Positions 61,537 to 64,000 of a stretch of 64,000 nt of DNA are shown here, piece by piece. A program made the position numbers and the translations under genes. The notes under the pieces were generated by a model, which was not told where the DNA came from, did no database searches, and worked only from the letters and a program-made list of their open reading frames with translations. The stretch comes from Actinoplanes lutulentus (GTDB lineage Bacteria; Actinomycetota; Actinomycetes; Mycobacteriales; Micromonosporaceae). How positions within the stretch are numbered: the stretch's first letter is position 1; each line of letters begins with the position of its first letter. The stretch covers positions 682,001-746,000 of the forward strand of contig NZ_QLMJ01000002.1 of the NCBI RefSeq assembly GCF_003259845.1, written 5' to 3'.

Positions 61537-61982
61537 TGTCCCGGCTCAGCCTCACTGCGGCCGAGGAGATCCTGGCCGGCGTGCTGGTCCGCGGTGATCA
61601 GCTCGGCAAGGCGCTCAGTGTCGCGATCGTCGACGCCGGCGGCCACCTGATCTCGGTGAAACGTTCGGACGGCGCCCGCGCGCTCACCCCGAGCATCGCG
61701 ATCGCGAAGGCGTACAGCGCCGCGATCATGGAGCGCCCGACGAACATGCTCTACGACTGGGCGCAGAGCAATCCCGGCTTCTTCGCCCAGCTCTCGACCA
61801 TGGCTGCGCACCCGATCGTCGCCACCGAGGGCGGCGTCACGATCAAACGCGACGGCGAGATCCTCGGCGGTCTGGGAGTCTCCGGCGGCACCCCCGCCGA
61901 GGACCAGCAGGCGTGCGAAGAGGTGCTGAAGGAGCTCGGGTACGAGCTGATTTTCGCAGCGTGGGGGAAGAATCGTGGCTGA
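61536..61982 (+). CDS. GlcG/HbpS-like (DUF336) protein
   Basis: The 148-residue protein is a single DUF336 domain: SVAIVDAGGHLISVKRSDGARALTPSIAIAKAYSA (landmark VDAGGHLIS), PIVATEGGVTIKRDGEILGGLGVSGGTPAEDQ. GlcG-type proteins accompany glycolate and aromatic-acid catabolism genes; HbpS relatives bind heme. Role in the pathway is unclear; small-molecule or cofactor binding is likely. It overlaps both neighbours by 1-8 bp, so it is part of the same transcript. Confidence 0.9.
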   Translation: MSRLSLTAAEEILAGVLVRGDQLGKALSVAIVDAGGHLISVKRSDGARALTPSIAIAKAYSAAIMERPTNMLYDWAQSNPGFFAQLSTMAAHPIVATEGGVTIKRDGEILGGLGVSGGTPAEDQQACEEVLKELGYELIFAAWGKNRG

Positions 61983-63030
61983 CACCTTCAAATTCCGCAT
62001 CGACCACCACGGCAGCCTGGTCCGCCCGCCGGAGCTGCTGGCAGCCCGCGCCGCCTCCTCCGACGACCTGCGCGACATCGAGGACGCGGCCATCGCCGAA
62101 GCCGTCCGCAGGCAGCGCAAACTCAGCCTCACGGTGGTCACCGACGGAGAATTCCGCCGCGCCGACCTACGCAGCGCCGTCTTCGACGCGGTCCACGGCT
62201 TCAAACGCGCCGACAGCTCCAAGAGCGCCGATAGCTCCAGGAGCACCGACGGCTCCAAGCGCGCCGGCAGCGAAAGCTGGATCGCCGAGGGTGAACTCAA
62301 GCCCTACCGCTCGCTCGTCGCCGACGACGTCGCCGCCATTGCCACCCTGACGCAAATCCCCGCGAAGGCCACGCTTCCCTCACCGGCCTACCTCGCGGCG
62401 ACCACCTTCCAGCCCGGCGGCGCCTGGGCGAGCGCGCGCGAGCTGGGCGAATTCCTCGCCCCGCTCATCCGCGACGAGATCCAGGCGATCATCTCCCGCG
62501 GCGTGCGCCTCATTCAGATCGACAACCATGGGTACGCCCAAAGCCTCTTCAGTGACCGCGAAGGATCACTGACATTCGACGACGCGCTGGCGGTCGACGC
62601 CCTGGCGGTGACCATCGCCGACAAACCGTTCAACGTCCGCATCGGACTGTGCCCGCTCACCCGGGCGGGCGGCGAGCTGAATGTGGCAGCCGCGGAGAAG
62701 CTGTTCACCACGATCCCGGTGGACCGCTGGGTCCTGCCCTACGACACCGGCGCCCCGGCCGAGGCCCAGCTGCTCCGCGCCGTCCCCTCCGGCCGCGACG
62801 TCTGCCTGGGAATCGTCTCCCCGCTGACGCCCCAGCTGGAGGATGTCGACACGGTGATGGACCGGATGGACCACGCCGCCACGATCCGCGACCTGGAAGA
62901 CATCGCGATCAGCCCGAGCGCCGGCTTCTCCGAGCTGGCCGGCCACCCCACGATCAGCGCCGAGGACCAGTGGCGCAAGCTCACCCACGTCGAAACCTTC
63001 GCCCGGATGTGCTGGGGCAACGAACTCTGA
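61975..63030 (+). CDS. MetE-like (cobalamin-independent methionine synthase C-terminal family) protein
   Basis: The 351-residue protein has the UROD/MetE-like barrel: VVTDGEFRRADLR, LIQIDNHGYAQ, RIGLCPLTRAG (Cys226) and ISPSAGF. In true MetE the zinc-binding Cys/His/Cys set and an acidic residue at the QIDEP site are conserved; here the motif reads QIDNH, the His before Cys226 is Gly, and the second Cys (NPDCG) is Ala. Methionine synthesis is therefore unlikely; an unrelated methyl transfer or other reaction is possible. An insert with S-S-K-S-A-D-S-S repeats (about 77-99) is unusual. GTG start overlaps the GlcG-like gene by 8 bp. Last gene of the operon. Confidence 0.82.
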   Translation: MADTFKFRIDHHGSLVRPPELLAARAASSDDLRDIEDAAIAEAVRRQRKLSLTVVTDGEFRRADLRSAVFDAVHGFKRADSSKSADSSRSTDGSKRAGSESWIAEGELKPYRSLVADDVAAIATLTQIPAKATLPSPAYLAATTFQPGGAWASARELGEFLAPLIRDEIQAIISRGVRLIQIDNHGYAQSLFSDREGSLTFDDALAVDALAVTIADKPFNVRIGLCPLTRAGGELNVAAAEKLFTTIPVDRWVLPYDTGAPAEAQLLRAVPSGRDVCLGIVSPLTPQLEDVDTVMDRMDHAATIRDLEDIAISPSAGFSELAGHPTISAEDQWRKLTHVETFARMCWGNEL

Positions 63031-63072
63031 GCGACGGCAGGCGCGGGCTGTCAGGGGTCGCGGGCGGATCTA

Positions 63073-63113
63073 GTGAGTTTGTGGCTGACGTGGCGGCCAA
63101 ACCTCACAAGATC
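63073..63113 (+). repeat. 41-bp dispersed palindromic repeat, copy C
   Basis: It begins GTGAGTTTGTGG and ends CCTCACAAGATC; it aligns end to end with copies A (26258-26298, minus) and B (48786-48826). It lies between the convergent MetE-like (+) and ABM monooxygenase (-) genes. Confidence 0.88.
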
Positions 63114-63146
63114 CGGGGCAGAGGACGACAGCGGCGGGCAGCATGC

Positions 63147-63434
63147 TCAGAGGGGTTCGGCGAACGTCACCCGGCGCTCCAGCAGGCGGGGGCGGACAAC
63201 GCCGATGATGTGTTCGGCGAAGTGGGGGCTGGCGGCGTGGGCGTCGAAGCCGGCACGGTCCGTGTAGACCTCGTAGAGGACGAACGACGCCGGGTCTGAC
63301 GTGTCGGCGTGGACCACGTACTCCAGGTTGGCCGGCTCGGCCCGGGTGTGCTCGCGCATCGTCAGCAGCGTCGCGCGGACCAGCTCGGCGTCCTGGAGGG
63401 CGCAGCGGTAATGGGCGATGACGGCGTAGGGCAC
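63147..63434 (-). CDS. Small ABM-superfamily monooxygenase-like protein
   Basis: The 95-residue protein is a ferredoxin-like ABM domain: VIAHYRCALQDAELVRATLLTM, NLEYVVHADTSDPASFVLYEVYTDRAGFDAHAASPHF (landmark EVYTDRAGFDAH). Relatives include antibiotic-biosynthesis monooxygenases and YgiN/LsrG-type enzymes acting on quinols or hydroxyketones. GTG 63434 has a perfect GGAGG 7 nt upstream; the longer frame to 63602 is not used. It converges with the MetE-like gene and is divergent from the next aldehyde dehydrogenase. Confidence 0.9.
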   Translation of the reverse strand: MPYAVIAHYRCALQDAELVRATLLTMREHTRAEPANLEYVVHADTSDPASFVLYEVYTDRAGFDAHAASPHFAEHIIGVVRPRLLERRVTFAEPL

Positions 63435-63585
63435 GGGTTTACCTCCAGCTCGGGAAAGACGACCGCATTTGATCAGAGAAAACGGTGCGCCGGACGCAAC
63501 CAATGCTTCTCTCTCAGCGCATGGCGCGCGCATTTCGCCGTTCCTACCATTCGCGATACCGATGCGATTTCCCCGAGGAGCTGTG

Positions 63586-64000
63586 ATGTCCGTTCGCACC
63601 ATGGAGACCCTGGCAGGCGGACGCTGGTTCGGCGCCGAGTCCTGGATCGACGTCTACGACCCGGCCGATGTGCGTACGCCGTTCGTCCGGGTTCCGGCGC
63701 TGACGCCCGCGCAGGTGACCGAGGTCTACGACGCGGCCGTGGCCGGCGCCGCGGTGTGGCGGGCCACCTCCGCGATCGAGCGCTCCAAGATCCTCGCGAA
63801 GGCCGCGGTGCTGCTGCGGGTCCGTGCCGCGGAGATCGCCGACGCGGTCGTCACGGAGAATGGCAAGACGCTCGCCGAGGCCCGGGTCGAGGCCGAGAAG
63901 GCCGCCGACTTCTTCGAGTACTACGCCGGGATCGGCCGCCAGGAGTACGGCTCGCTGCTGCACGACGTGCGGCCGGGCACCCGGGCCGGGTTCCAGCGCG
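63586..64000 (+). CDS. Aldehyde dehydrogenase family protein (3' end cut by window edge)
   Basis: The 138 residues visible match the N-terminal NAD-binding part of an aldehyde dehydrogenase: MSVRTMETLAGGRWFGAESW, AVAGAAVWRATSAIERSKILAKAAVLLRVRAAEIA, VVTENGKTLAEARVEAEKAADFFEYYAG. The catalytic residues lie beyond the window. ATG 63586 has GAGGAG 5 nt upstream (GTG 63583 is an alternative). It is a second dehydrogenase in this cluster, divergent from the ABM gene, and probably handles another aldehyde intermediate. Confidence 0.9.
   Translation, partial: MSVRTMETLAGGRWFGAESWIDVYDPADVRTPFVRVPALTPAQVTEVYDAAVAGAAVWRATSAIERSKILAKAAVLLRVRAAEIADAVVTENGKTLAEARVEAEKAADFFEYYAGIGRQEYGSLLHDVRPGTRAGFQR

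Noticed and set aside
1..64000. tRNA, rRNA, riboswitch or replication origin
   Set aside because: I found no cloverleaf with a CCA-type end, no rRNA-like conserved blocks, no recognised riboswitch core and no DnaA-box cluster; weak RNA structures cannot be excluded by eye.

Overview
The window is very GC-rich and densely packed, with many GTG/TTG starts and 1-4 bp stop/start overlaps. It carries a PknG-type kinase, AfsR/SARP and other STAND regulators, an XRE/DUF5753 regulator, an MprAB-like two-component pair and DrrAB-like ABC genes. Together these indicate a high-GC actinobacterium, probably Micromonosporaceae (Actinoplanes-like); the family placement is inference. I saw no tRNA, rRNA, transposase, integrase or CRISPR array.

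Layout. 1-6.9 kb: a truncated DUF3500 gene with a HupE-like partner, an MFS exporter, an alpha/beta hydrolase with a strong terminator, and a helix-turn-helix/NB-ARC/TPR regulator. 6.9-16.0 kb: a tightly overlapping minus-strand operon, glnX - glnH - unknown - pknG - PP2C phosphatase - VWA protein - FHA protein. It looks like an expanded form of the mycobacterial GlnX/GlnH/PknG amino-acid-sensing system, with kinase, phosphatase and phospho-Thr reader encoded side by side and zinc ribbons on all three. 16.1-20.8 kb: an acyl-CoA synthetase, then a YuxH-like EAL/HDOD protein, a degenerate intradiol-dioxygenase-fold protein and a membrane diguanylate cyclase. 20.8-26.1 kb: a NarL-type two-component pair divergent from a MacB-like ABC exporter. 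26.7-37.6 kb: a DUF1028 protein, a Rieske oxygenase, a DrrAB-like ABC pair, an AfsR-like regulator, a second diguanylate cyclase, and a TetR/MFS pair with an evident operator. 37.9-44.2 kb: a GT2-GtrA glycosyltransferase with a phosphodiester-glycosidase-like protein, an XRE regulator, and a Cthe_2159-like lipoprotein / VTC / DUF4956 cluster. 44.4-48.4 kb: a ferric-reductase-like flavoprotein with an FMN-binding protein, and an OmpR-type two-component system. 49.7-64 kb: a GntR-, LysR- and ABC-equipped catabolic cluster (PrpF/GalD-like isomerase, cupin, CMD-family protein, extradiol-type VOC dioxygenase, two aldehyde dehydrogenases, FAH hydrolase, second VOC protein, alpha/beta hydrolase, GlcG-like protein, MetE-like protein, ABM monooxygenase). 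It resembles a meta-cleavage route for an aromatic or related ring compound whose substrate I cannot name.

The gaps between convergent genes are filled with hairpin-forming repeats. One 41-bp element recurs three times (26.26, 48.79 and 63.07 kb), and perfect 12-18 bp inverted repeats lie at 2.03, 3.66, 16.07, 28.87 and 37.8 kb. Some of these are ordinary terminators; others look like a dispersed palindromic repeat family.
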